Shown: positions 16,574 through 28,455 of the stretch, piece by piece | Layout of the letters: each line of letters begins with the position of its first letter | Numbering within the stretch: the first letter of the stretch is position 1 | Assembly: GCF_000429905.1 (NCBI RefSeq) | Contig: NZ_AUCT01000003.1 | Location: 394,909 to 458,908 of the forward strand | Reading direction: 5' to 3' | Length of the DNA stretch: 64,000 bases | Source of the DNA: Desulfatibacillum aliphaticivorans DSM 15576 | GTDB taxonomy: Bacteria; Desulfobacterota; Desulfobacteria; Desulfobacterales; Desulfatibacillaceae | The notes under the pieces: generated by a model | What the model was told of the DNA's origin: nothing | Databases searched by the model: none | The model's input: the letters and a program-made list of their open reading frames with translations, nothing else | Made by a program: the position numbers and the translations under genes

Positions 16574-17596
16574 ATGGGAAACGAAGTGCTTATATTAATT
16601 GCGGAAGCCATGGCGGTGTATTTTCTGGTTCTATGGGCGCACTCCCTGCGCCACCGATTCGGACCGGTGCATTTTTACGCTATCATCGGAGGGATAACCG
16701 CAATCATGTCCTGGGTTACGGACGCGGGGCTGAGCGTTCAGTTTGGAGGAGTCACCTTTGTTATTGGGTCCACGGTGTTTTATACCTCGTTGCTGTTGGG
16801 AGTTTTTGTCGTCTACGTTTTTGACGGCCCCCGCGCTACGCGCATAGCCATTTCCACGGTGGCCGGGGTTTCCATCCTGGTCCCGATGATCGCCGTGGCC
16901 TTGCACATCCAAATGGCTTTGATCGGCAAGCCCAACCTGGCCTATATTCCCCTGCCCAGTTTAAGGATAAACACGGCCTCGGTCATAACCACCTTGATTG
17001 ACCTGATTTTCTTGGGCATTGCCTGGGAGTATCTTGGACGCCCCGGATTGGGGCTGAAACTCTGGCTCCGGGCGTACGCCACCCTGCTGGCTGTCATGTG
17101 GCTGGACGTCATCCTGTTTTCCACAGGCGCCTTTGCCGGAACGCCCCATTACCGCGGAATCCTTGAAGGCACGTTAATCAGCAGGTTCATTATTTCCCTG
17201 TTCGCCCTGCCGTTTTTATACGGATACCTGTATTGGCAAAACCAAAAAAAAGGCCTGGCCATTGAAAACCGGCCGGTCCTGGCCATTCTTAAACAGGTTG
17301 CGGAAATCGAGGTGGAGTTGGGCGCGGCCCAGCAGGAAATTGAAAGAAGAAAAATAGCCGAGGCGGAAAGGGACAAGTTGATCGCGGAGTTGCAGCAGGC
17401 CCTTTCCGAAGTGAAAACCCTCCGGGGCTTTTTGCCCATCTGCTCGCACTGCAAGAGCATCCGGGACGACCAGGGATACTGGAATCGCCTGGAGGCCTAT
17501 CTTTTGGAGCATTCCGACATCGAACTGAGCCACGGCGTTTGCCCGGAATGCGCGAAAAAATTCTATCCAAACGTCAAAATGTACGAAGACGAGTAA
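16574..17596 (+). CDS. Polytopic membrane protein with cytoplasmic coiled coil and CxxC/CxxC tail
   Basis: From ATG 16574 (GCAGAGA ahead) the protein has 340 residues; an in-frame TTG at 16547 would add nine. About seven membrane segments fill residues 1-225 and recall the VUT/queuosine-precursor-transporter fold. A coiled coil (about 240-290) follows, then a tail LRGFLPICSHCKSIRDDQGY ending with GVCPECAKKFYP. This Cys4 tail is known from deltaproteobacterial sensor kinases and response regulators, where it closes PAS-type proteins; here it follows a membrane domain instead. It probably binds a metal or works as a redox or output module. Sensor or transporter cannot be decided. Confidence 0.75.
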   Translation: MGNEVLILIAEAMAVYFLVLWAHSLRHRFGPVHFYAIIGGITAIMSWVTDAGLSVQFGGVTFVIGSTVFYTSLLLGVFVVYVFDGPRATRIAISTVAGVSILVPMIAVALHIQMALIGKPNLAYIPLPSLRINTASVITTLIDLIFLGIAWEYLGRPGLGLKLWLRAYATLLAVMWLDVILFSTGAFAGTPHYRGILEGTLISRFIISLFALPFLYGYLYWQNQKKGLAIENRPVLAILKQVAEIEVELGAAQQEIERRKIAEAERDKLIAELQQALSEVKTLRGFLPICSHCKSIRDDQGYWNRLEAYLLEHSDIELSHGVCPECAKKFYPNVKMYEDE

Positions 17597-17615
17597 CGGC
17601 CAAGGGGAAATTTAC

Positions 17616-17652
17616 AACGAGGGAAGGGCGGGAAGTCCCCCCTTCCCTCGTT
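17616..17652. terminator. Bidirectional terminator between convergent genes
   Basis: AACGAGGGAAGGG (17616-17628) pairs perfectly with 17640-17652, with T runs on either side. It separates the plus-strand membrane protein gene from the end of carB. Confidence 0.85.
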
Positions 17653-17663
17653 TATGCAAAAGA

Positions 17664-20864
<3,201 letters not shown>

Positions 20865-20916
20865 ACGAGCCTCCCTTTTTCTTTGAGTTAGTATATTTGA
20901 ATTTTAAATGGCATTC

Positions 20917-22317
20917 TTAAAAATAACTGGAGCCGTCCCAGCAATGGGTGCAAAGACGGGATTTAGGCAGGCCGATGGCCTCCACCAGATCCTCGAGCCT
21001 TTGGTATTTGAGGGAGTTCAGGCCGATCTCCCCGCCGATCCATTCATTGAGGGCCTGCTTTTTTCCCCTGCCGGAGACGGCGTAGTCATGGACCTTGTCC
21101 AGCCCTCCGTCCATGGCCATGACCGCCCTTCTTCCAATAAGATCCATGGAGGACTGGGACGTGGAGAAATTGAGAAAATCGCAGGGAAAAATAAGGCAGG
21201 GGCAGGCCAGGCGCATATGCACCTCTCGGGCGCCGGCCTTGAAGATGCCCTGGATGGTCCCTTTAAGCTGGGTTCCCCGCACCACGGAATCGTCGCAAAA
21301 CAAGGGGGCTTTCCCTTCGATGAGTTCGGCGACCGGGATGAGCTTCATCTGAGCCACCAGATCCCTGACCTTCTGATTTTGAGGCATAAAAGAGCGGGGC
21401 CATGTGGGGGTGTATTTGACAAAAGGCCTTTGGTAGGGGATGCGTTTTTCATTGGCGTAGCCCAGGGCGTGGCCGATGCCTGAGTCGGGTATGCCGGCCG
21501 CGTAATCGGGCCTTACATCGTCGTTTTTAGCCAAGGCGGCGCCGCACTTGTATCGCACGGCCTCTACGTTGATGTTTTCATAGGATGACGCGGGATATCC
21601 GTAATACACCCATAAAAAGGAGCAAACCTGCATCTTGTCCCCGGGCGGCAGTTTTTGCTCCCAGCCTTCCGGGTCGATAAACACGGCCTCTCCAGGCCCT
21701 ATGAAATAATCCAGCTCAAAGCCCAGGTTCGGAAAGGAGCTGCTTTCCGAGGCCACTGCATAGGCGCCGGCTTTCTTTCCGATTACCAGGGGCGTGCGCC
21801 CCAGCTTGTCCCTGGCCGCCCACAATCCCTGGGGCGTCAGAAGCAGGATGGAGCAAGAGCCTTGCACGGAGGCCTGGACGTTCCGGATTCCCGCCTCAAA
21901 ACTGTCTTCCTGACAGATCAGCATGGCCACCAATTCCGTGGGGCTGGCGCCGCCGATCTTTGACTCCGTGAAAAAATTGCGCGAGGCAAAGGCCTGCTCA
22001 ATCAACTGCTCCATGTTGACAACGCGGCCTACGGTGACGATGGCGAAAGGGCCCAAATGGGAATTGACTACCAGAGGCTGGGGATCGTTGTCCGAAATCA
22101 CTCCAATGCCTTTGTTTCCGGAGAACTTGTCCAGATTCGGCTCAAACTTGGAGCGGAAGTAATCGCTTTCAATATTGTGAATGGAGCGGTGCACGTCCGC
22201 GCCGTCCATAAAAGCCATACCGCCCCGTCGCGTCCCCAAGTGGGAATGATAATCCGTTCCGTAAAACACTTCGCTTACGCATTCATCTTTTGAACAGCAG
22301 CCGAACAACCCTCCCAT
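20917..22317 (-). CDS. PurF-like amidophosphoribosyltransferase lacking the N-terminal Cys
   Basis: The 466-residue protein has an Ntn-type glutaminase domain (about 1-230, with GTDYHSHLGTRRGGM) and a phosphoribosyltransferase domain with the PRPP loop FCDDSVVRGTQ. In PurF, Cys directly after the initiator Met is the glutaminase nucleophile; here the start reads MGGLFGCC, so that position is Gly and the first Cys residues are 7 and 8. The start is well supported by GGGGGAAGG 7 nt ahead. It may use free ammonia, serve as a regulatory paralogue, or act on another amine; a normal purF would then lie elsewhere. It probably forms an operon with carB. Confidence 0.85.
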   Translation of the reverse strand: MGGLFGCCSKDECVSEVFYGTDYHSHLGTRRGGMAFMDGADVHRSIHNIESDYFRSKFEPNLDKFSGNKGIGVISDNDPQPLVVNSHLGPFAIVTVGRVVNMEQLIEQAFASRNFFTESKIGGASPTELVAMLICQEDSFEAGIRNVQASVQGSCSILLLTPQGLWAARDKLGRTPLVIGKKAGAYAVASESSSFPNLGFELDYFIGPGEAVFIDPEGWEQKLPPGDKMQVCSFLWVYYGYPASSYENINVEAVRYKCGAALAKNDDVRPDYAAGIPDSGIGHALGYANEKRIPYQRPFVKYTPTWPRSFMPQNQKVRDLVAQMKLIPVAELIEGKAPLFCDDSVVRGTQLKGTIQGIFKAGAREVHMRLACPCLIFPCDFLNFSTSQSSMDLIGRRAVMAMDGGLDKVHDYAVSGRGKKQALNEWIGGEIGLNSLKYQRLEDLVEAIGLPKSRLCTHCWDGSSYF

Positions 22318-22568
22318 AAAACCTTCCCCCTGCTTACGATCTCAGTTATGTAGTAGAAATGAAATATTACGGTTAATATTTGATTTTGCTAATATAGAAT
22401 TTGCGAACAAATGGCAAGAGAAGATCCCAAACAAACGCCCGGACGCCATTTCCCCGATCCATGAAAAATCAGCCCAGAGGCCCTTTCCCCCTTTTTTTGT
22501 TGACCAGCGGCAAAAATGGGCTAAACATAACGTCCGAACCATGACAATCGGTCCTAACGGAATTCATG

Positions 22569-22612
22569 CAAGGCGGCGCAAAAGGAGCCGCCGGGCGCCG
22601 TCGCCCGCCTTG
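22569..22612 (+). promoter_or_regulatory. GC-rich multi-stem structure in the leader of the DUF389 gene
   Basis: CAAGGCGG (22569-22576) pairs with CCGCCTTG (22605-22612); inside, GGCGGC/GCCGCC and GGGCG/CGCCC can form alternative stems. It ends 31 nt before the start codon and could be a regulatory RNA fold. The rest of the 22318-22642 gap holds nothing recognised. Confidence 0.3.
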
Positions 22613-22642
22613 TTATAAAAAAGGGGAAGCCCTGGAGAAATT

Positions 22643-23665
22643 ATGGCTCTACGCCTCATACGCATCGTCATTCCAGAGCAGGAAGAACAGGCTGCAAAAA
22701 ACCTTTTGGAGGACCAGGGCGTCAAACGGTTTTGGCTGGAAAACGCCCCGGACGGCCTGTTTGTCGCCAATGTGCTGGTGAGTTCGGAGTCCACGGAATC
22801 CTTGCTGGACGTTATGGAAAAACGGTTTGCTTCATACACCCGGTTTCAAATGGTGATCCTGCCCGTGGAGGCGGCCTTTCCCAGGGAAATCAAAAAACCG
22901 GGCGGCGCAACCGGGAATGGAAACGGCGAGGAAGACGGCAAAGCGACTGCGGCGAAAAAGAACCGGGGCCGGGTGCATCGCCAGGAGTTGTATACGGACG
23001 CCCGGGACGTGTCGTCCCTGACTTGGAATTACTTGATCATGGTGCTGCTGTCATCCTTTGTGGCGGCCATCGGGCTGTTGCGGGACAACGTGGCCGTGGT
23101 GATCGGCGCCATGGTCATCGCGCCGCTTTTGGGGCCTAATGTGTCCCTGGCTTTGGCGGCGACCCTGGGAGACCCCGACCTGGCCAAGCGGGCGATCAAA
23201 ACCCTCATGGCCGGAGTGGCTTTGGCCTTTGTTCTGAGCATCGGTCTGGGGCTTAGCCTTCACGTCGACGCCGCCGGGAGGGAAATCGCCTCCCGCACCA
23301 CCGTGGACTTTATCGACCTGGTTCTGGCCCTGGCGGCCGGAGTGGCCGGCGCATTGTCCTTTAATCAGGGAACCTCGTCTGCGTTGATCGGCGTGATGGT
23401 GGCGGTGGCTCTGCTGCCGCCCCTGGCGGTCTGCGGCATGCTGTTGGGCTCGGGGCATACGCCCCAGGCTGTGGGCGCGTTCCTTTTGTTCGGCGCAAAC
23501 ACCATTTGCGTGAACCTCGCCGGGGTGATCACCTTCGCCGCCCAGGGCGTGCGTCCCAACACATTCTGGGAGGCGGACCTGGCTAAAAAATATTCCCGCT
23601 ACGCCGTGGAATTCTGGATTCTTCTTTTGTGTGTATTAGCCTTTTTTTTGGTTCAATCCCGGTGA
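22643..23665 (+). CDS. DUF389 (TIGR00341) membrane protein
   Basis: The 340-residue protein has a cytoplasmic N-terminal domain (about 1-85), a Gly/Asn/Lys-rich linker, and a DUF389 membrane domain with about six helices starting at LTWNYLIMVLLSS. It includes the family motifs VVIGAMVIAPLLGP and ALIGVMVAVALLPPLAV, which frame a repeated half. DUF389 proteins are widespread and of unproven function, though a transport role is often suspected. The ribosome site is GGAG, 8 nt before ATG. It is not clearly linked to its neighbours. Confidence 0.9.
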   Translation: MALRLIRIVIPEQEEQAAKNLLEDQGVKRFWLENAPDGLFVANVLVSSESTESLLDVMEKRFASYTRFQMVILPVEAAFPREIKKPGGATGNGNGEEDGKATAAKKNRGRVHRQELYTDARDVSSLTWNYLIMVLLSSFVAAIGLLRDNVAVVIGAMVIAPLLGPNVSLALAATLGDPDLAKRAIKTLMAGVALAFVLSIGLGLSLHVDAAGREIASRTTVDFIDLVLALAAGVAGALSFNQGTSSALIGVMVAVALLPPLAVCGMLLGSGHTPQAVGAFLLFGANTICVNLAGVITFAAQGVRPNTFWEADLAKKYSRYAVEFWILLLCVLAFFLVQSR

Positions 23666-23889
23666 TGCGGATAAAAGGGAAGGATTCGGAAGGCCCTTAT
23701 ACGCCTTGACACTCAACCGTTTAGGAAATATAAAAATTCCTGATTATTAATGATGCGCAGACTTTGGCGGCTTGAGGCCTCTTCCGGAGGGGGGCGGGAG
23801 GACGAGAGGATTCACCGCGTCGGGCGCCGCCCATCATTAAGCCTTTCCCCCCGCAGTATAGGCCCGAAAAGCAGCTTCGACAACACCCT

Positions 23890-26064
23890 ATGAAAAATAA
23901 TACGCCCAAAATCAGCATTATCGTGGTCAATTATAACGGCCTAAAATTCCTTGAAGACTGCTTTACCTCCCTGACGCAAACGGACTGGCCCAAGGAAGCC
24001 CTGGAAGTCATTTGCGTGGATAACGGATCCACGGACGGCTCTCAGGAATATCTGAAAAAGAACTTCCCGGACGTCGCGGTCCTGGACCACCAACCCAACA
24101 ACTATGCAGCCGCCAATAACGCGGGAATAAAACGCGCCTCCGGCGATTACGTCATCCTTCTCAATAATGACGTGAAAATGGACCCCGGCTGGCTGCGGCC
24201 TCTGGCCGCGGCCATGGAGCTAAATCCGCGGTTGGGGGGAGTGCAACCCAAGCTGCTTTATTTTGACGGCATGATCCAAAGTTTGGGCCACATAAAAAGT
24301 CCTGATTTTTACTGGACGGACCGCGGGATGGGGGAGCCGGACCTGGGACAGTATGGGGATGCTCTTATGGAGGCGGACAGCCTGTGCGGGGCGTGCGCAA
24401 TGTACCGCCGGGAATGCCTGGACCAAGCAGGACGCCTGGACGAAGACTTTAACATGTTTGTGGAAGATGTGGATTTTGGCGTGCGATGCCTGGACCATGG
24501 ATGGCCTCTGGCCTGCCAGCCTCAAAGCCGGGTGCACCACCTTTTTCATGGTTCCATAGCCGGCGAAAGCCGGGCCAGGCTTTTGATTGAGTCCAATCGC
24601 CTGCTTCTCATCGCCAAACACTGGCCGGACAAGCTGGCGGAAAATCTGACCGGCCGTGGTTTTTTCTTGCAGCCCGATCCCGAAAAGCAAAGGGCTTTTA
24701 TCCCGGCCGCCTCCAAGGCCTGCGGCAAGTTATTGACCGAGCATCCCCCTGAAAAGGCCCGGCGAATCCTGGACGATGTTTTTATCAAACTCGCCCAGGC
24801 GCTGGACCCGCAAAAGGACGCCCTGGTCCGCAAAGCCATGCTCCATCAAAAGGAGGCGGCCAGGGAGTTGGAGGTGCAAAAGGAGCGCGCCCGGCTGGAC
24901 TTGCGGGATGTGGAATCCCGGTTATACGCGGAGATAGACCGGCTGCGGGACCTGGTCATCCAAAGGGAAGAGGAGTTGCGGCTTCTGCGCGAGTCTTTAT
25001 CGTACCGGTACGTTCTTAAACCCGTGCAAAAGGCTGCGGACCGCGTCAAAGGCGCCCTGCCCCGAACCCAAAACGCTCCTCCGCCCTCCCCTGCCCTGCC
25101 CCGGATCGTTTCCATGAAGTTCACGAACAACTGCCAGTTGAAATGCCGTATGTGCGGCATCTGGTCTCAGGAAAAGGAAGCGGAGCTTCCCGGCGAGCAA
25201 TGGCGTAAGGCAATCGACAAGGTTTTTCACTGGCTGGGGCCGTATCGCCTGGACATTGCAGGGGGAGAGCCTCTTCTAAGACCGGACAATGACGAACTCA
25301 CTGCCTACGCTTCGGCCATGGGCGTTGAAACGGTGTTACTGTCCAACGGCGCGCTTATCACCAAGGCCAGAGCGCGCAAGCTGCTGGATTCGGGCCTGGA
25401 CTCCATTCACGTCTCCCTGGACAGCCTGACCCCGGAAGTGCACGACCGGATGCGCGGGAAGGCCGGAACCTTCGCCAAAGCGACAAAGGCCCTAAAGCAT
25501 TTGCAGGAGCTTCGGCGTTACAGGAGCAAAGACTTCTCCATAGGGGTGGCCTCAATTGTCATGGCGCCCAATGTGGAGGAACTGCCCGCCCTGGCCGAAT
25601 TCGTGTATCAGGGAGGCGCGGATTTTATCAGCTTCCAGGCTTTGGATCAGAATTTCCATGACAAATACGATCCACAGTGGTTCGCCTCCAATCCATATTG
25701 GATCAAGGATCTGGACGCTTTAAACCGGTCCATGGACAAACTGCGGGCCATGAAACTGCGAGGCGCCCCCATAGACAATAGCCTGGCCCAGTTGCAGGCC
25801 ATGAAGCGCTACTTCGCCGATCCACAGGATTTTTGCCGCCGGTTTCAATGCCTTTCGGGAGAGAAGAACTTCATCATTAAAAATAACGGAGACGTGCTTC
25901 TTTGCTGGAACCTGCCGCCCGTGGGCAACATCCTCCACGACGCGCCGGAACGCATCTGGCAGTCTTCGGAAGCCAAAAAGCGCAGGGAGCAAATCGCCGC
26001 CTGCACCCGGACCTGCCGAATCCTTAGCTGCCATGTCACTGAGGAGGCTTTACAAAACGCATGA
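23890..26064 (+). CDS. GT2 glycosyltransferase fused to radical SAM domain
   Basis: The 724-residue protein opens with a GT2 family A domain (about 8-240) of the rhamnosyltransferase type: ISIIVVNYNGL, DNGSTDGS, the NND metal site and FVEDVDFGVRC as acceptor/base region. A coiled coil (about 305-370) links it to a radical-SAM domain whose cluster Cys are 415, 419 and 422 (CQLKCRMC), with AGGEPLLR as the GGE SAM motif. The C-terminal 110 residues are SPASM-like and hold further Cys (FCRRFQC, LLCW, CTRTCRILSC) that could carry an auxiliary cluster. It starts the glycan locus and overlaps the next gene by 4 nt. An enzyme that transfers a sugar and also modifies it by radical chemistry is inferred. 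Confidence 0.88.
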   Translation: MKNNTPKISIIVVNYNGLKFLEDCFTSLTQTDWPKEALEVICVDNGSTDGSQEYLKKNFPDVAVLDHQPNNYAAANNAGIKRASGDYVILLNNDVKMDPGWLRPLAAAMELNPRLGGVQPKLLYFDGMIQSLGHIKSPDFYWTDRGMGEPDLGQYGDALMEADSLCGACAMYRRECLDQAGRLDEDFNMFVEDVDFGVRCLDHGWPLACQPQSRVHHLFHGSIAGESRARLLIESNRLLLIAKHWPDKLAENLTGRGFFLQPDPEKQRAFIPAASKACGKLLTEHPPEKARRILDDVFIKLAQALDPQKDALVRKAMLHQKEAARELEVQKERARLDLRDVESRLYAEIDRLRDLVIQREEELRLLRESLSYRYVLKPVQKAADRVKGALPRTQNAPPPSPALPRIVSMKFTNNCQLKCRMCGIWSQEKEAELPGEQWRKAIDKVFHWLGPYRLDIAGGEPLLRPDNDELTAYASAMGVETVLLSNGALITKARARKLLDSGLDSIHVSLDSLTPEVHDRMRGKAGTFAKATKALKHLQELRRYRSKDFSIGVASIVMAPNVEELPALAEFVYQGGADFISFQALDQNFHDKYDPQWFASNPYWIKDLDALNRSMDKLRAMKLRGAPIDNSLAQLQAMKRYFADPQDFCRRFQCLSGEKNFIIKNNGDVLLCWNLPPVGNILHDAPERIWQSSEAKKRREQIAACTRTCRILSCHVTEEALQNA

Positions 26065-27167
26065 CGGGACCGGGCTCCGAAAAAAATCGGGTGCGATGCA
26101 TCCGCCCTTTCACCTCCATGGAGCTTCAGCCAGGCGGCGAGGTCAGCTTTTGCTGCGTGGAATGGGCCAAGGTTCCGTATATCGGCAATGTGCAGAACCA
26201 AAGCCTGATGGAAATCTGGAACAGCGATACGGCCCAATACATCAGAAGGAAAATGCTGGCCGGGGAATGGGAGGACGTCTGCCGGCCCGATGTCTGCCCC
26301 ACACTGGTTAGCGAGGGTTGGAAGGAACTGACAACGGACGGCGCCGGGAAAAAACTTTTTGTCCTGACCGAGCAGCATATCAAGGATATTCAGGCGGGGC
26401 GGACGCGCATGAGCGTTTCGCCCACCTATGTGCTCATGTCCAATCTGGAGGCTTGCAACCTGAAATGCCCCATGTGCGGCCCCTTTCGGAACATTTACGC
26501 TGAAAACAGAAACAACGCGCCCTTTGATTGCGCCGTGGGGAAGCAGCGGGAAATCATGGAAGGCGAGAACATGGCCGTCCTGGAGAGGATCTCCCGGGAC
26601 GTTGTGAACGGGCTTCCGGACCTCAAGGTGCTTGGGTTGTGCGGCGCAGGAGACCCCCTTTTCCGGCCTGATACGCGTAAGATTTTGTTTTCAAAAGACA
26701 AAAGAGTCAGGCCTGAAATTGCACTTTTCTCTAACGGCCTGCTTTTTAATTCAAAAATGTGGAAAAAAATCAAGCATAATGCGTTCCGTTATGTTAATGT
26801 GTCCGTTGATGCTGCCGCCAGGGATACTTATGAAAAGGTCAGGCCCCCGGGAAAATGGGACGACATCGTCGCTAATCTGGAGTTTTTGTCCGACCTAAGA
26901 GCACAGGGGAAGATTCCCCAGCTTTTTATTAACTTCACGGTCATGCGCAGCAATTTGGAAGAAATGACGGATTTCGTCCGGTTGGGCGAACGCCTAAAAG
27001 TGGATTCGGTTTATTTTCAAAAAATACGTGGAATCATTCGAAATAGGGAAAATTTTTTCGACGGCCCGGACAAAGACCAGGAACTTTTGGACAGGCTGGA
27101 AATTATCAAGCCGCAGGCAAAAAAAGCGGCAGGCGGCGAGACCGCCGTTGCTTTTGGAAACTTGTAA
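26061..27167 (+). CDS. Radical SAM protein with N-terminal SPASM/twitch-like domain
   Basis: This 368-residue protein has the auxiliary domain in front: CIRPFTSMELQPGGEVSFCC, GNV...EIWNS and CRPDVCP (about 10-85) form a SPASM-like Cys set. The radical-SAM core follows with CNLKCPMC (Cys132, 136, 139). This order, twitch before core, is known in uncharacterised radical-SAM proteins of polysaccharide loci and is the reverse of peptide-maturing SPASM enzymes. The GGE motif is replaced by CGAGDPLF. ATGA overlap with the upstream stop indicates coupled translation. No peptide precursor gene is visible, so a sugar or lipid-linked glycan is the likely substrate. Confidence 0.85.
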   Translation: MTGPGSEKNRVRCIRPFTSMELQPGGEVSFCCVEWAKVPYIGNVQNQSLMEIWNSDTAQYIRRKMLAGEWEDVCRPDVCPTLVSEGWKELTTDGAGKKLFVLTEQHIKDIQAGRTRMSVSPTYVLMSNLEACNLKCPMCGPFRNIYAENRNNAPFDCAVGKQREIMEGENMAVLERISRDVVNGLPDLKVLGLCGAGDPLFRPDTRKILFSKDKRVRPEIALFSNGLLFNSKMWKKIKHNAFRYVNVSVDAAARDTYEKVRPPGKWDDIVANLEFLSDLRAQGKIPQLFINFTVMRSNLEEMTDFVRLGERLKVDSVYFQKIRGIIRNRENFFDGPDKDQELLDRLEIIKPQAKKAAGGETAVAFGNL

Positions 27168-27179
27168 CCAACAGACGCC

Positions 27180-28382
27180 ATGATCCGAAAAAAAATACTC
27201 ATAAGCGACACAGCCCCCCTTTATCCTCCCATGTGGGGGGGGCCCAAAAGGATCTGGGGACTGTTTTCCAACCTGACCCACAAGTACGACATTATTTATG
27301 TGGGCGTGGATACTGGCCAATACGAACTGGTCAAAGGTATTGAAGCCAGCGAGGATTTCTTTGAAAAGCGCTTTTCCATGCCCGAATCCTATTACAAGTA
27401 CTGGCTTCCGATTTACGAGCGTCTGTTTAAAAACCTTAATTTCGATCCATACACCTATTTTTTCATCGATAACGCCAAGCATTACGTGGACGCTCTGGAA
27501 AGTCAGCCGGCCGACGCAATAGTCTGCAGCCATCCCTGGTCCTGGAACACCCTGAAATACAGAACCGACTCTCCGGTAATATACGACGCCCACAACTGCG
27601 AATACACGTTGATGCGGTCCCTGGCCGAGGGCAATCTTTTCAAGCCCATTCTGACGCATAAAACCAAAGTCCTGGAAGGGGACCTCTGCCGCCGGGCTAA
27701 AGTCATCCTGGCCTGCTCCGAAGAAGACAAGCAGGCTTTTGTGGACGTATACAAGCTGGACCCGGGTAAAATATCCATTGTGGAAAACGGGACGGACATC
27801 CCCCCCCTGCCGTCCCTTAAAGAACGGGTGGCCGCCAGAGAAGAGCTTGGCTACGCCAGGCAGCCGGTCGTTTTATTTGTAGGCGCCTATTACAAGCCCA
27901 ATATCCAGGCCGTGGATTTTATAGTCAATCGTCTGGCGCCCAAACTGACCGCCTGCCAGTTTGTCATTGTAGGCACGGTCACCAATGCGTTTTCCGACAG
28001 CCAGGCGCCGGAAAACGTGAGCTTTGCAGGCATCCTGACCGACGATTATCTGGAGCACTATTGGAGAGCGGCGGACCTGGCGGTAAACCCCATGTCCAAA
28101 GGCTCCGGCGTAAACATTAAAATGCTGGATTACATGGCGGCGGGCATTCCCACGGTTTCCACCCCCTTTGGATGCCGCGGCCTGGACGTGGAAAATGAAA
28201 AGCATGTAGTCATTTCCGAACTGGATAACTTTGCAACGGCCATTTGGGACACGCTGAAAAACCCGGAGTTACGAGGCCTGATGCGGAAAAAAGGCTACGA
28301 TTACGTCTCGACAAAGTTTGATTGGAAAATACTAAGTAAAAAGGTCGAGCACATTTTGGATCAGCTATTGTTCGACAGGTAA
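27180..28382 (+). CDS. GT4-family glycosyltransferase
   Basis: The 400-residue GT-B enzyme likely transfers a nucleotide-activated sugar in the cytoplasm to a growing glycan. Its N-terminal Rossmann half starts KILISDTAPLYPP with a glycine-rich GGPKR loop and has DAHNCEYT near 140. The C-terminal half has VVLFVGAYYKPN and the donor-binding segment GSGVNIKMLDYMAAGIPTV, where the usual E of the EX7E motif is replaced by a K-M-L-D arrangement, as in several GT4 branches. It lies 12 nt past the radical-SAM gene. The sugar is unknown. Confidence 0.88.
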   Translation: MIRKKILISDTAPLYPPMWGGPKRIWGLFSNLTHKYDIIYVGVDTGQYELVKGIEASEDFFEKRFSMPESYYKYWLPIYERLFKNLNFDPYTYFFIDNAKHYVDALESQPADAIVCSHPWSWNTLKYRTDSPVIYDAHNCEYTLMRSLAEGNLFKPILTHKTKVLEGDLCRRAKVILACSEEDKQAFVDVYKLDPGKISIVENGTDIPPLPSLKERVAAREELGYARQPVVLFVGAYYKPNIQAVDFIVNRLAPKLTACQFVIVGTVTNAFSDSQAPENVSFAGILTDDYLEHYWRAADLAVNPMSKGSGVNIKMLDYMAAGIPTVSTPFGCRGLDVENEKHVVISELDNFATAIWDTLKNPELRGLMRKKGYDYVSTKFDWKILSKKVEHILDQLLFDR

Positions 28383-28455
28383 TCTTTCCCTGGCGGGACC
28401 GGTTCTATAGGTTCCCTTATTCAATATTCTTACATAGTCTTCCACTAATAAATCA

